A stretch of DNA of 64,000 nt from the NCBI GenBank assembly GCA_024663395.1, contig JANFAH010000016.1:1054001-1118000 (forward strand), read 5' to 3'. Shown one piece after another: positions 22,916 through 33,430 of the stretch (its first letter is position 1; each line of letters starts with the position of its first letter). A model generated the notes under the pieces. The model made no database searches, had not been told where the DNA came from, and saw only the letters and a program-made list of their open reading frames with translations. The position numbers were made by a program, and so were the translations under genes. This DNA is from Pisolithus tinctorius. Its lineage: Eukaryota; Basidiomycota; Agaricomycetes; Boletales; Pisolithaceae.

Positions 22916-25900
22916 TTATGGGGCGCTGGAAAAGGATGGGGGGGGAGCTGAGGAAACGTGCTGATCTGAAGTACTAGCAAAATACGGATTATTCTGGTAA
23001 ACCGCTGGAACAGTAAGTGGGCGGGGAAATAAGTGGGATTGAGCTGGGCCCCAGGGGACGTAAGACAGGTCCTGGTGGGGGAGATATGAATGGTATAATA
23101 GCGAGCCAGGCGCACCAGGCATGGCAGTCGGGCGGTTCAACGGAGGCTGATGAGCAACTGGTGAGACGAGCGGAGTGTGCATTGGAAACGGTCCAGTTGC
23201 TGAGAGCTGGCCGGGTCCCAGAATGGCGATTGGGTTGATTATAGGTTGGTGGGACGCTACCGCTGCAGAAGTAGTGTGCGCCGTAATGGGTTCTGCAGCC
23301 GAAGATGGCTTCCGTGCACGGGCTGTTTGTGTAGACTGTTTCTTGCCCCTCGACTGCCTTGCCTTAGGTTGGGCTCGATCAAACACGTTCATGCTTGTAT
23401 CCACCTCCAATGCACCTTCCCCGTCGTGTTTCTGTGCCTTCTTTTGCCGAACCTGCTGGGCAGCGTTACATCGGGTATGTTGGATATCATCCAAGACTCG
23501 GAGCGGCGTTTGTCGTAACGAGGGGGGGAGAGCTCTGCGGATATGGGCGTAGTTGTGAATCGAATATGTGTTCAGCAGATATTTTTGTGTGGGCTCATGA
23601 CGAACGGCTTTCCGCACTTGTGTTGTCTCGGACCTTTCCTGACGAATGGCACGGTTTACAAAGCTGGCGCACTTCGAGTCGACACAGTTGTGCTGCACAT
23701 TCGCAACGCAAATTACATCCTTAGAATTACTGAGTGAAAGTCTGAGATACGGGAAACGAGTACTCACATCTGGTGACACAACGATCTTGTCATCGCTGAG
23801 TTCCAAGCACGGAAGATGAATCAACGGGTGCAAAGCCGAGAATGAGAGCACCTGAATGGCAACGTGCACGACGTTGCGATGGAAAGCGTTGCGTATTAGC
23901 ACTTCTATGATACGTCCAACAGAGAATCCGGAATCAGTTTTAGGATAAAGAAATATGACGTGACTGCCGAGTTTAACTTTCTCGCTGTGCTTGGAGATGA
24001 ACGAGTCGGCTTGGTAAACGTATTGATCTGGGGCTGACAGGGAGGCATCGATCTGGGCGCATTGTGTCGTCTTCCAATGTACGGCCTTCGAGATTTCGGT
24101 CTTCCCATTTGTACCCTTGATTCGAGTAATATGACCAGTTCCTTGATGAAACTGTCAGCATGCAATGATTGGAGGACAAGTAAAGCCGATTACCACAGAG
24201 CGTTGTCGGAGCCTCATCATTGACCTTGATTCCAAGGAGCCTGGCGTGTTCTGGATGTTCCGATAAGAAATCCAAGACTGCTGGTGCGGCCTGAACCCAC
24301 TTTTGCAGCCGCGGCTCATACCAGAAGCCCCCAGTCAATATATGCTTGACCTGATCGAGACGTGCGAATTTCCGACAGGAGTCTTGACTTGGGCTGTGTC
24401 GGCTGCTATGTATGCAGGAGAGTCGGAACACGTGGTTGTACGATTCATAGCGTTCTGTTGAGAAGAGAAGCGCAGGTCCGAAGCGACGAATGTACATGGG
24501 GAGATGGACAAGGAAGTGAAATTTTGGCTTTGAAATGAGAATGCTCGGAGCACAGATACAGGTGACGTTGAGAAAGTCTTCTATCGTCCGAGAGAGACAT
24601 GCCTGGTTATACTAATAAGCGCATGCTACTCGAAAATAACCAAAATAGCTCACCAAGTATTCATCGGTATTGTCAATCTTTGTGTGCCAAAGGAGCACCA
24701 CCAATTCTCCAATACTCGTCCATCCATCCATCACACGCTGCGGGACGAGATCATGAATGACGAACGGCATGACTTGGGCCAAACTCTTGAAGTGTTTTCC
24801 AATGAGTCCACCCTTGTAGCGGCAAATATACTCCGCATTGAGACTTGGCGCATTGAGTCCGTCCCGATCGATGGCATCCAAGCGGCTTTGAAATGTAGAG
24901 ACGAGGTTTGCTTTTTCGAGGAGGAAGACTGTTTGGCCCCAGAAGTACTTCACGACACCAAGAAGTATCGTATGCAGGATCTCCGTTGGCGTGTCTAGAT
25001 GGATATTCACGTCTACAAATTTTCATCTCAGTATGGTCACAGTCCACGAGTAAAGTACCGACCTTTCATACCCAGGAGCGGATTTATTGCATCCTCCAAT
25101 ACCCTTCCCTGAAGAAATCCAGCGAGTTCCTTCTCTAACACCTCCCTAACTTCGCTTTCGGGCTTAGAAGAAGTGCCAGCTCGCCGCTTGCGAAGGCTCT
25201 TGCCCAGTTCAATCACCGTATTTAATATGCCGAGTGAAATTGAATCTCGAACGCCGGTTGTCGATACAGAAGTCTTGACCTTTTCCGTAGCACCTGATAG
25301 CATCGCTAGGCTAAACTGCTCCTTGATCGTGTTCACCGTTCCCTCAGGCGTACGAAGGTTTCCTGACTGTGCGATATTTATTCATTAGTGACATGGAGTG
25401 AAATGAATGCCGAACCGACCTTGAATAGACTACAATATCCCGCATCCGACTCCTTGTGTTCCTTCTTACCCCCAACGTCGCACGTTCGGCAGAAATGGTT
25501 GCAACTCAAGCCAGCTTGACTGCATTCCTCGCCTTGCATTGGATTGTCGCCCACAAGAAATAGCACTTGAGGAATCAACATCACCTCTTCTTCATCTCTG
25601 CAATCCCAGGCTATGATTCCTGACTCCGCCACATTCCTGTTGTAACACCGGGTTCATACAAAAGAATCTCAAAGGGTTGTTGTACTTACGAAATGGATTC
25701 TTTCATTGCATGCATCAGCTCCATCGGAGCCGCATGAGGAGAAGACGTCATGAAACGCACATAGAATTCTTGTTCTAACATTTCCCGAGGAAGGTTCGCA
25801 TTCGTTACATATATCACGTGGTGTTTGTTCCATTGCTTCGAGATGTTCCCAGAGACATCGTCCATGAAAATTATCAGCGGTACATTGTACACCATCCGGC

Positions 25901-27555
25901 CACCCGACTTTCTGCGCCACATGTTAGGACAGAGCGACCCACTTTTTTTCGAGCTCTCGGTCAGCCCACAAGCAAGTTCCGAGGGGCAGCGGGATATTTC
26001 CTCGAACAATCTCCGAAATGAGGCAGTTGGGATAATCTCTCTCTCATCACTGATAATAAAACCCGCCTATGAATACATTCAATTACTTCAAAACCAAAAT
26101 ATAATGCAGTGAACGTACCTCAGTTCATGTAGCCGCCCGTCCAAGAGCATACACAGCCTTCGTTGGAAGGAATCCTGTTGCGCCGCCAGCTATGGCTTCT
26201 GGAGCTGCAAGGAAAAAGTGTTCAGGGAAAAAATAGTCACCCGAGCATTCTTGTAACAGTTCGTCCACAAAATAAACAGTTCCATCTACTTGAACGGCAG
26301 GAGGAGAAGGAAGTTCATGAAGTAATTTCCCGCCATTGAAAACCTGTGACATCCCTTCCCCACCATCTTCTGGAAAGTCTTGCATTGCGAACTGAGTAAG
26401 CGGATTGGTGTAGTCCTGGAATAAACGGTTCGTCAGCGGTGATCAAAAGGCAAGAATGCACGAACCTTAGCAATAGAATTTGCAATGTCATTGATGTAAA
26501 AAATATTCCCTGATGCTGATACGACTTTCCTTGTTGGGTTACCTACGAGGTTCTTGATCTCTTCATGGCAGCGATTCAAACTATACAGAGATGGGATATC
26601 CCGGGCCCCAAGTTCTTTCGCCCAGGACAAGATAGCTCTCTTCTGCGGTTCAGAAAACGGAAGGCGAGGGGAACTGAAGAGCAGTTCAGTAAGGAAATGC
26701 TGCAGATATGTGAATTGGAGTTTCATCGAGCAAAGGGTAGTTAAATCGCACCGCTTTTGAGGGCCATGGGTATGCTGGATTGTCAACGGATACCTGAAAA
26801 TTGACATGCGTGGAACCCGGTGCAGGTTCTTCTTCAGCTGTGACATCGCGTTGAGCCGTCGATGCGCGAAGCAAAAATATGGATGTACGTACACGGTAAC
26901 TCAATCCCAAAATCCGGGTCACTGCCATCATCAACGCCGAGGTCGTTACGTGCGGGTATTGAACGCGAGGCTGGCGTATAGAAAGGCATATCACCGGAAG
27001 CAAGCACATCTTGAAGCTCCTGGAACAAGTCCACTGGCTCGTGAACACGATAATAACGAGAGTTTGAAATTGCGTTCCAGAGGTCGGAAAGTGGGACTTC
27101 AACGGTTGGGAAAGCATCGGCAGTAGCTGGCTCAGGCTCCGAAGTTTGACTGACGACAGGATCAAGATCTTCAAGATTTGATGGTAGAGACGATGGGTCG
27201 GTGTCCATAACTTGCGAATCGTTGTCGTCCAGACACCCAGCATGAGACTCGTAGGTTGATGATTGCGGTGAAAAGTCATGGGCTTGGGGAGTCAAAGCCG
27301 TGAAACCTGAAACCGTTTTTCGGCCTTCAATCGTATACTTGACATGACGCTTGTGGACAGCAGATTCTGCATGACACTTGGTATGCCGGATATGCAGAAC
27401 TTTCGATCCCGGGCAAACAACACACTCGACCAGTTTGGTACTGGATTGTGTGTATCTAAAAACTGATGAGACGATCAATAAATAGAGCAGAATGCGCGTC
27501 CATTGTGAAAAAAAAAAAAACCTTTCCCGTCAACAAGATTGAGGGCTTTCCCCAT
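22916..27555 (-). CDS. EnSpm/CACTA-like transposase (multi-exon)
   Basis: The gene starts MGKALNLVDGK at 27,555. A roughly 60 bp intron with a poly-T start joins it to VFRYTQSSTKLVECVVC and a CxxC...H...H zinc-finger-like block. Following exons give PWPSKA, SPRLPFSEPQKRAILSW, GNIFYINDIANSIA, MQDFPEDGGEGMSQVF, FLVGDNPMQGEE with HFCRTCDVGG (a metal-binding CxxC in the transposase core), LHTILLGVVKYFWGQ, KFHFLVHLPMYIRRFGP, and a C-terminal Cys/His block HNCVDSKC...HNYAHIRRALP. A low-complexity Pro/Ser tail ends at 22,916. The DNP/CRxC arrangement resembles the transposase core of EnSpm-type elements. It should cut and join the element ends. Some ten or more introns interrupt it, and no obvious stop was seen inside exons, so it may be active. 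A Plavaka-type affiliation is possible but not established. Confidence 0.7.
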
Positions 27556-27702
27556 CCTCCGTAGATTATCGATGTGAGTCGGCGGGCAGAGATTCAATGA
27601 TAACGTCGACCTTTGGAAACTTGCGAAGTCCACAAGTCACGTGATGCGCCTTGTCACTGCGCCCTCGACTGTCCACCGTCCCAACCATTATTTCCCCTCA
27701 AA

Positions 27703-28502
27703 ATGAGTCTATCGTCCACCAAGCAAACAGTGGTGTTTTGTCCTACCCTGGAACTCATTGATTCGGAGACTGCGTTTTTGCAGCCGTTGGTCGTCACTGT
27801 CAGCTTCCCAGGGCCTGTGCCTCGACATCTCATTCACAGTAACATCGTTGGTCCTTTTCGCCGTTTATATTATCATGTTTTGGTACTGAAAAAAAAAATC
27901 CGAACAGCCTGTTGAGATCTCCATAACTATTTCTAAGGATGGGGGCACCATGTCACCCGTCGTTCATGCAGAGGCATGGGATATTTATCATTCTGTCCCC
28001 ATGGACACTTCTTTAAGCATAAGTCTATTATATTTTGGTCATATATCTTATCCTGATTACACTGTAGGGCTCACAGAGTGTTCGAGATAGCCTAACACCC
28101 GAAACGTCGATCATGGACCTGCTGATCCCCTTCTTACCGCTACCACATACCTTCGACCACAGAAATTCTCACCAGTGGATCAGGCTTTGCAAGGATATCG
28201 AACGTTGGCTTGTTGAGGATGTCAACACCTCCTATCCTCAGTGGGAGTGGGGTTGGGACGCGTTTTGGATGGCTTTTATTGGCTCCTACCCGATGTTTCC
28301 GGACGGTAAATGGCATCACTGGGACCCAGACATTCCTTTGGACGGGCAATTCATTCGAGATTGGCTCAATACCGATGAGAACAAAATGGAGAATGAGTCC
28401 GGCAGTGTCACTTCACTTGAACATACATTGTCGATTGTCTGGGAAACGTTTTGTAGGCACGTTGCACTCTTTTATCCCTTCCCGCTGATTTCTACTCAGT
28501 AA
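27703..28502 (+). CDS. Possible spliced small gene carried by the transposon
   Basis: Three open segments on the plus strand could form one gene: MSLSSTKQTVVFCPT (from 27,703), PVEISITISKDGGTMSPVVH (27,907-28,020), and GSQSVRDSLTPETSIMDLL continuing to a Trp-rich C-terminus (WEWGWDAFWMAFIG, KWHHWDPDIP) that ends at 28,502. Acceptor sites aacag (27,906) and actgtag (about 28,069) fit, but I could not find donors that keep every phase. The gene is divergent from the transposase start by about 150 bp, suggesting a shared promoter. I do not recognise the protein. The last exon alone (129 aa from 28,113) is the firmest part. Confidence 0.4.
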
Positions 28503-28769
28503 TTCTCTACACAAGTCAAGTTGTTTTGTATGCAACTCTGTATGAGTAGGATATGTTGTAGATCGATTTTTTCCATGTACCACTCGTCGTTGCAAAACAT
28601 CGGAATATCAGTGATCTACCATTGGAACAAGGCCTGCGATACCTGCTCCATGTCCCCACCCACGTAGAACCAGGCTGCACATTCCCAGAGCACAACTACC
28701 ACGCTCATCGTTGTTCGTAACTCTCTCCGACCAGCGGCCGTTGCCCTCCCTCTGGATCATGATCACAAT

Positions 28770-29026
28770 GCCGAAGAAACCACGTAATATTCGCTACAGA
28801 TGCAGGCCTTTGACTATTAGACAAGAAGGTTAAACTGATGGTAATTTTGTCTTCGAATGCATCTGCAATCGTATACCCTCCATTATAGGTAAGATATGAT
28901 TGCGATCTTAATAGGATTATTAGCCGCCGGAATGAATGTATCATGGGGAATGTCGATCCGGTGAGGGCGTCGCCATCAATAGCACTTCCGGTGAAATGAC
29001 CTACGAAGAAATGCGAAGGCTACCTA
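28770..29026 (+). repeat. Direct repeat unit 1 near the right end of the EnSpm-like element
   Basis: It starts gccgaagaaaccacgtaata and ends gcgaaggctacct. It is about 85% identical by eye to 29,062-29,313, with small indels. It is non-coding. Confidence 0.8.
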
Positions 29027-29061
29027 TCCTTGATTTCGTACTCTGCGACATCTTCCATTGA

Positions 29062-29313
29062 TGCTGAAGAAACCACGTAATATTTGCTACAGACGCAGCG
29101 CTTTTGACTAGACACGAAGATTAAACTGATAGTAATTTTGTCTTTGAATGCCCCCGCATTCGTATACCCTCCATTATACATAAGATATTATTGTGATTTC
29201 ATTGAGATTATGGGCCGGAATGAATACATCGTGGCGAAGGTCGACCCAGCGAGGGCATTGCCATCAATAGTACTTCCAGTAAAATGACCTACGAAGAAAT
29301 GCGTAGGCTACCT
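29062..29313 (+). repeat. Direct repeat unit 2
   Basis: The partner of 28,770-29,026, separated from it by about 36 bp. Both units contain the words cgtataccctccattata and aaaatgacctacgaagaaat. Confidence 0.8.
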
Positions 29314-29725
29314 AGACACACTCCTCAATGCTTCATGTGCACCCTCCGATTCACAGTATTATTTGCTATATAATACATTCGTGGACATTCGCCCCCAAGT
29401 CGAGCATCACGTGCTTTTTATATACGGTGGGTATAGCAGAGGGCATATGGCGTATGCTAGTGACAAACATATATAGCGTATCCAAAAAAATTGCTACTCA
29501 GTGGATCTGGACAATTTCATATTAGCAATATCCACTAAAAGCTCGGTTCCATACACGTGGAGTATCTTGTCGATGAATCTCAGAGCGTCTTGGCATTATA
29601 ACCCGTTTCCAAGCTCTAGTTTTTAAATTTATAAAATTAAGCTGTATGTATGCGTGGGATATAGATCCAGTGTACGGCATGTAGCATGGCAACCTTTTCC
29701 GGCACTTATCCGTTGAATACTTTTG

Positions 29726-29741
29726 ACGTTTGGCCGTGTAG
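29726..29741 (+). repeat. Right terminal inverted repeat of the EnSpm-like element
   Basis: ACGTTTGGCCGTGTAG is the inverse of the left end with one mismatch. A2 text resumes immediately (tctcactgatgcc, matching A1). Confidence 0.85.
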
Positions 29742-30032
29742 TCTCACTGATGCCATCCTTGGCCACTCTATACCACAGATACTCACAACCACCCTGTGCA
29801 TTTCTTCTTTGAATGTGCAGTCTGTGTGCACCCCTTGATCTATTTTCCTTTCAGTTCTTCTGCTGTCTCCTTGCAGTTGAAACACAAAAACCCTTCCAGT
29901 TACCCAATAAACAGTCCCTTCACTCCCTCTTCAAGAACCCATCACATCCTACCATCAAGACCATACTACAAGGACTCATCACTAAGAGAAGTCAAAAGTC
30001 ACACAAAGAAGACAAGTCAGGTGGTACCCCAT
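29742..30032 (+). mobile_element. A2 3' LTR region, right part
   Basis: It matches 6196-6480 of A1 (gccactctataccacag, tcaagaccata) and is cut at 30,032 by the composite C5 repeat. No gene was found. Confidence 0.65.
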
Positions 30033-31297
30033 TGTCACACACCAAAGGTGTTTGGTGAGGTGGACATGGATGCAGCTGATGAATGGAGATGAAGACCATA
30101 GCTCTCATGCAAAGAAGGACAGCCAGAAATGTCGGCAGTCATCCCTCACACAAGAACAAGTCATCAATGCCAAAGAAAAAAAGAAGGAAGTGAGTTAAGC
30201 ACTGACAAAAATTCTTAAGCACCCATGTATGGCATTCCAGTTTTCAGCATATCTCCACCAGTTTTGCAGATACCAACACCATTCCCACACTCGCTTATAG
30301 TGCTCAGCCACATGATCCTACCTTCCAAAATTGGAAAGGATTTGCACACTCCACATGTTTCTGCAGCACTCCCTCCAAAAGACACTCATTTTGCTAAATC
30401 TTCTGATATGGCCACCTCCACATCAATCATTTCGCTTGTCCCCTGTGCTAGGTACCATGGCTACATATATCTACCAGGAGTTCCCACCAGCTTCTGTCCT
30501 GAAGCGTCCTGGTACATCCCATCCTCATCTGCCCCCTCTCAGCCCATCCAGCTTGGACAGCACATTCTTTTTGTCAGTATGACCTCTAGGAAGATGTTCT
30601 TTGGTCACCTCAGGTCTGTCATTCACTTGGAAAGGTCTTATGTGGTCATTTCAGTCTCTCCAGTCCAAGAAGCATATGGATCCTTCCTCCTTGGTCCCTG
30701 CAATGTCTTCATACCAGTCTCATCCATCATTCTTCCACAATTGCAACAGCTACAGTATAATCTACTGTTCTCCACTCTCCCTGATCACATCCATGACAAG
30801 TATGATGCACATCTTGCCTCTTTATTGCAAGATACAGCAGAAGACACTCCCCCTTCATCCTCTCTTCCAACAGAGCCTCATTCATGAAGTTTTTATTTGC
30901 TTCACTGAGAGGACAGTAATGGGGGGAAAGTTGTGATCCCCTATGCTCCTGTCACCCCACAAACCCCCAAAGCTTGACCCCTGTTGACATCTGACTCACC
31001 CTGTCTGCTTTTGGATGTACTATATTGGCATCCAATCAGCACTGCCTCTCTGTCATCCCACTTTGGCCTAGAGGCAATCTCTTCGAGATGTGACATGCAC
31101 AGCCTCCCCCTAATGCAATTCCAGTGTGCTTTCCCAGTTCCTCCTTCTCTTTTCTTTGGCATTGACAACTCATTCTTGTGCATAAGATGACTGCCAACAT
31201 TCCTGGCTGTCTTCCTATGCATTAGGGCTCTAGTCTTTCATCTCCATTCATCAGCAACATCCATGTCCACATCACCAAACACCTTTGGTGTGTGACA
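30033..31297 (+). repeat. Composite C repeat with inverted ends (C5)
   Basis: From 30,033 (TGTCACACACC) to about 31,140 it is a plus-orientation C unit truncated inside its 3' half. It then switches to about 155 bp of the family's first end in opposite orientation, finishing GGTGTGTGACA at 31,297. The result has long inverted termini like a fold-back element. The right flank is not A2 sequence, so a rearrangement is as likely as a transposition event. Confidence 0.7.
30225..30887 (+). CDS. C-family ORF, longest intact copy (220 aa)
   Basis: The frame starts MYGIPVFSISPPVLQ. It includes the internal start MATSTSIISL at 30,408 that is shared by the family and reads on without a stop to PTEPHS. 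Family blocks YLPGVPTSF, LGQHILFVSMTSRK, RSYVVISVSP and CNVFIPVSSIILP are all present. It has survived strong CpG loss: the codon that became TGA in C3 and C4 is CAA here. The function is unknown. It could be an LTR-encoded protein or chance retention of an open frame. Confidence 0.45.
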   Translation: MYGIPVFSISPPVLQIPTPFPHSLIVLSHMILPSKIGKDLHTPHVSAALPPKDTHFAKSSDMATSTSIISLVPCARYHGYIYLPGVPTSFCPEASWYIPSSSAPSQPIQLGQHILFVSMTSRKMFFGHLRSVIHLERSYVVISVSPVQEAYGSFLLGPCNVFIPVSSIILPQLQQLQYNLLFSTLPDHIHDKYDAHLASLLQDTAEDTPPSSSLPTEPHS

Positions 31298-31304
31298 CTG
31301 TCCC

Positions 31305-32930
31305 CCCTGGATGAACCCTGACCTTTCAGCAGAGGGACTAGCCCATAACTGGGCAGCCCTTGAGGAAAAAGAGGCCCTGACATCCAACCCTGCACTCACC
31401 AAATCAGGTCCTACCAGAAATGCTATCCACATACTGTGCCCCCCAACCCCATGAACAGACTCCCCTGCAACTCAACATATCACAACTAACACCATAATTA
31501 CCCCACTGTCAAGATTTTAAACAGCTTGAACCACCAGACTGATGATGATGGTACCCAGGTATCCAGCAGCAGCACTTTCTTCATGCAAGATGACCCCTGA
31601 AACATAGCATTTTGCATGACAAGTGACAGCACAACAAACAATACTTGTATCCTGTGCACCATCCTGGAATCCATCCAAAAGATCAACCACTTCATACTCT
31701 GCTAGCCCACATCAGTTCCATATCAGTCATAAAAAACCTCACTGTTAACTTATCTAGAAATGAAGACAGAGATCGGTTCCATTGTAGTGATGCAAATGTA
31801 TACTGATTCATAGTATGTAGCTGTGCTGTGTCAATGGAGTGCTTGAACACTTCTGCAGGCATGGAGGGTGAACACTCCTCACAGAGAACACTTAGCTGCT
31901 TCCAATTTAGCCAAAATAGCCCTTACCTCCCTGATCATATCTGAATCTGATTTATCCTTTGACCTGCATTTTGCTATTTGAGGCTTGCATCTAGCAGTAG
32001 GATCCCAATGCATCTTTCACCAAGCCCTAATTGCTTGCCACACTGTGAGAGATCCAGAAATAAAAAGACAAACAAGAATCAACCTTGCTCTTGCCCAACA
32101 TGCCATGAGATGCCTGTGGGGAACCACCCCACCAGCACCAGAAGTATGGAAAAGTGTAAGGAATATGGACTTACCTAGGAACCCTTGTGATTTCCTCTGG
32201 AAAAACCTCCATGGATGCTACAAGATCAGCAAATATTGGCTCAAAATTTCACTCTATGAAATGAGAGGCACATGCCTGTTGTGCAGCAAAACTGAATCAA
32301 TGCCACATATTCTCACCAAAAGTATGCACTCACCCTTCTGTGCCATCATCTGGCCCCTGGCAGAATGTCTATGGTCAATGTGTGGATCTCAATGGCCCAT
32401 CATGAGCTTTGGGAGGATCCTCAGCACCAGCCTTGTGTCACAACCATGTGTTTGTCCTAAGTCCCTACTCACTCCACACTGCTCCACTGGTCATTCACTC
32501 ACTCTGCACCAACTCTGCCCACACTCTACCATTTATGAGCCTCCTCCACTCTGCCTTTTGTCAGACTTGTACTGGTCTACTGTTGGACCACACAGACCAT
32601 TCTCCAAGAGGTCATGTGACCCTTACCTGTCCAGCCTTTGGACTTCTCCTTGACAGTGTGCAGTCAGGTACTCTGCAGTGTGCACACCTCATGGTTCAGT
32701 GCCTAGACTATTTCCTTTTTGGTTTATTCTGTGTTACCCATCATATGTTTCTCCATCCACCCTTCATTCATTGTCCAGGAAGTTTTACTTGAAAATTTAC
32801 AAGTCTCCATATAAAGCTATAAAGCAAGACACTGTTCTTGAAACCTGGCATGGCACCTTGCTAAATGAAGGTAATCTTCCAAACAACTGGATTTGGAAGT
32901 CAGAGGTTTTAGTTGTTGGAGTGAAATGAC
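31305..32930 (+). pseudogene. Non-LTR (LINE-like) retroelement C-terminal fragment
   Basis: Coding-like text begins with MNPDLSAEGLAHNWAALEE and is broken by stops to about 31,980. It becomes clear in the frame 31,985-32,440: RINLALAQHAMRCLWGT, then PCDFLWKNLHGCYKIS, and a zinc-knuckle-like CLLCSKTESMPHI. This is the RNase H tail and zf-RVT region of fungal non-LTR elements. After an inserted block (32,439-32,813) the tail resumes with ETWHGTLLNEGNLPNNW and ends at 32,929. There is no endonuclease or reverse transcriptase upstream. It is decayed, with low CpG. Confidence 0.6.
32439..32813 (+). repeat. LTR-like repeat E, copy E1
   Basis: It matches 37,340-37,701 in inverse orientation (gtccctactcactcc, ggaagttttacttgaaaattt). 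It interrupts the LINE-like fragment. It contains a 127-codon ORF with no recognised domain. Confidence 0.6.
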
Positions 32931-33383
32931 CCCTGTCCTTACTTGGACTTAGGCACATGATTATGTCACTTACATAAGCTGTTAGAGCGCACCCATACAC
33001 TAGTAAAATTTACCTAGTCCCTCAGTAGCTTGACAGACTACCGAGAGTGAGTACACTTCTACATAGATAGATTATCCTTACTAACTTGTATAGTTCCCTA
33101 CAGGTACTATACTCAATATTAGTAGCTTGACAGACTACTGAGGTTCCCTACAGATTCCTCTCTGGGTTTCCCCTCTGCAATCCCACAAACTTCTTCATTA
33201 GTGGGTATTACACCTCAGCATCCTCCAGGGTGTGGTAGATAGGTACCGACAAGGTGAGGATTCCCACACTACCTTAACCGGTGTGCATCAAGCATTTCCC
33301 CTGGGTGATATTATGAGTTTTATGATTATATGATTATGTTCTGATATGATCCTTGGGTGCAAATCCCAAATCCCAACATGCTA
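32931..33383. other. Non-coding spacer with a duplicated hairpin
   Basis: No gene was seen. The word agtagcttgacagactac, flanked by TCA/TGA-like ends that can pair (TCAGTAG...CTACTGA), occurs at 33,022-33,044 and again at 33,118-33,142. Confidence 0.4.
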
Positions 33384-33430
33384 AGGTAGACCTCAGCAAA
33401 ACTTGACCATAATCACATGATGAAGTGTGA
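33384..33430 (+). repeat. Left inverted repeat of the Tc1-like element
   Basis: AGGTAGACCTCAGCAAAACT begins the repeat, which then continues to a GTGTGACAT word. It pairs with 39,165-39,210. Confidence 0.75.

Larger units (their letters stand above)
20401..29741 (-). mobile_element. EnSpm/CACTA-like DNA transposon, about 9.3 kb, two main genes
   Basis: The element is delimited by 16 bp inverted ends with one mismatch (CTACACGGCCGAACGT and CTACACGGCCAAACGT on the opposite strand). It interrupts A2 at a site whose empty version is seen in A1. If the outer CTA/TAG is partly target, the element proper is CACGGCC...GGCCGTG flanked by a TA duplication in a CTAG target. Inside are a spliced transposase gene and a partner gene, both on the minus strand, a possible small plus-strand gene, subterminal repeats on the left, and a duplicated 250 bp unit on the right. 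CpG frequency is normal, unlike the flanks, which indicates recent arrival. Confidence 0.8.
10975..30032 (+). mobile_element. Ty3/Gypsy retrotransposon A2 (nearly complete, interrupted)
   Basis: In order the element holds a 5' LTR remnant (10,975-11,205), gag, protease, reverse transcriptase, RNase H, integrase, and a 3' untranslated/LTR region that resumes at 29,742 after the EnSpm-like insertion. Copy C4 splits gag, and an LTR-like block sits near 14.6-15.0 kb. Stops and frameshifts separate the domains, so A2 is dead. Removing the insertions leaves about 7.9 kb. CpG is rare throughout its own text, in contrast to the EnSpm-like insert. Confidence 0.8.

Noticed and set aside
23175..23724. 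Overlapping plus-strand ORFs in the transposon
   Set aside because: They are antisense to the C-terminal exons of the transposase and lack splice or start context.
22916..27555. KDZ-type (Kyakuja/Dileera/Zisupton) transposase, possibly with a TET/JBP gene
   Set aside because: No CxC2-type or KDZ core motif and no dioxygenase frame was seen. The CAC...GTG ends and the DNP/CRxC blocks fit EnSpm-like elements better.
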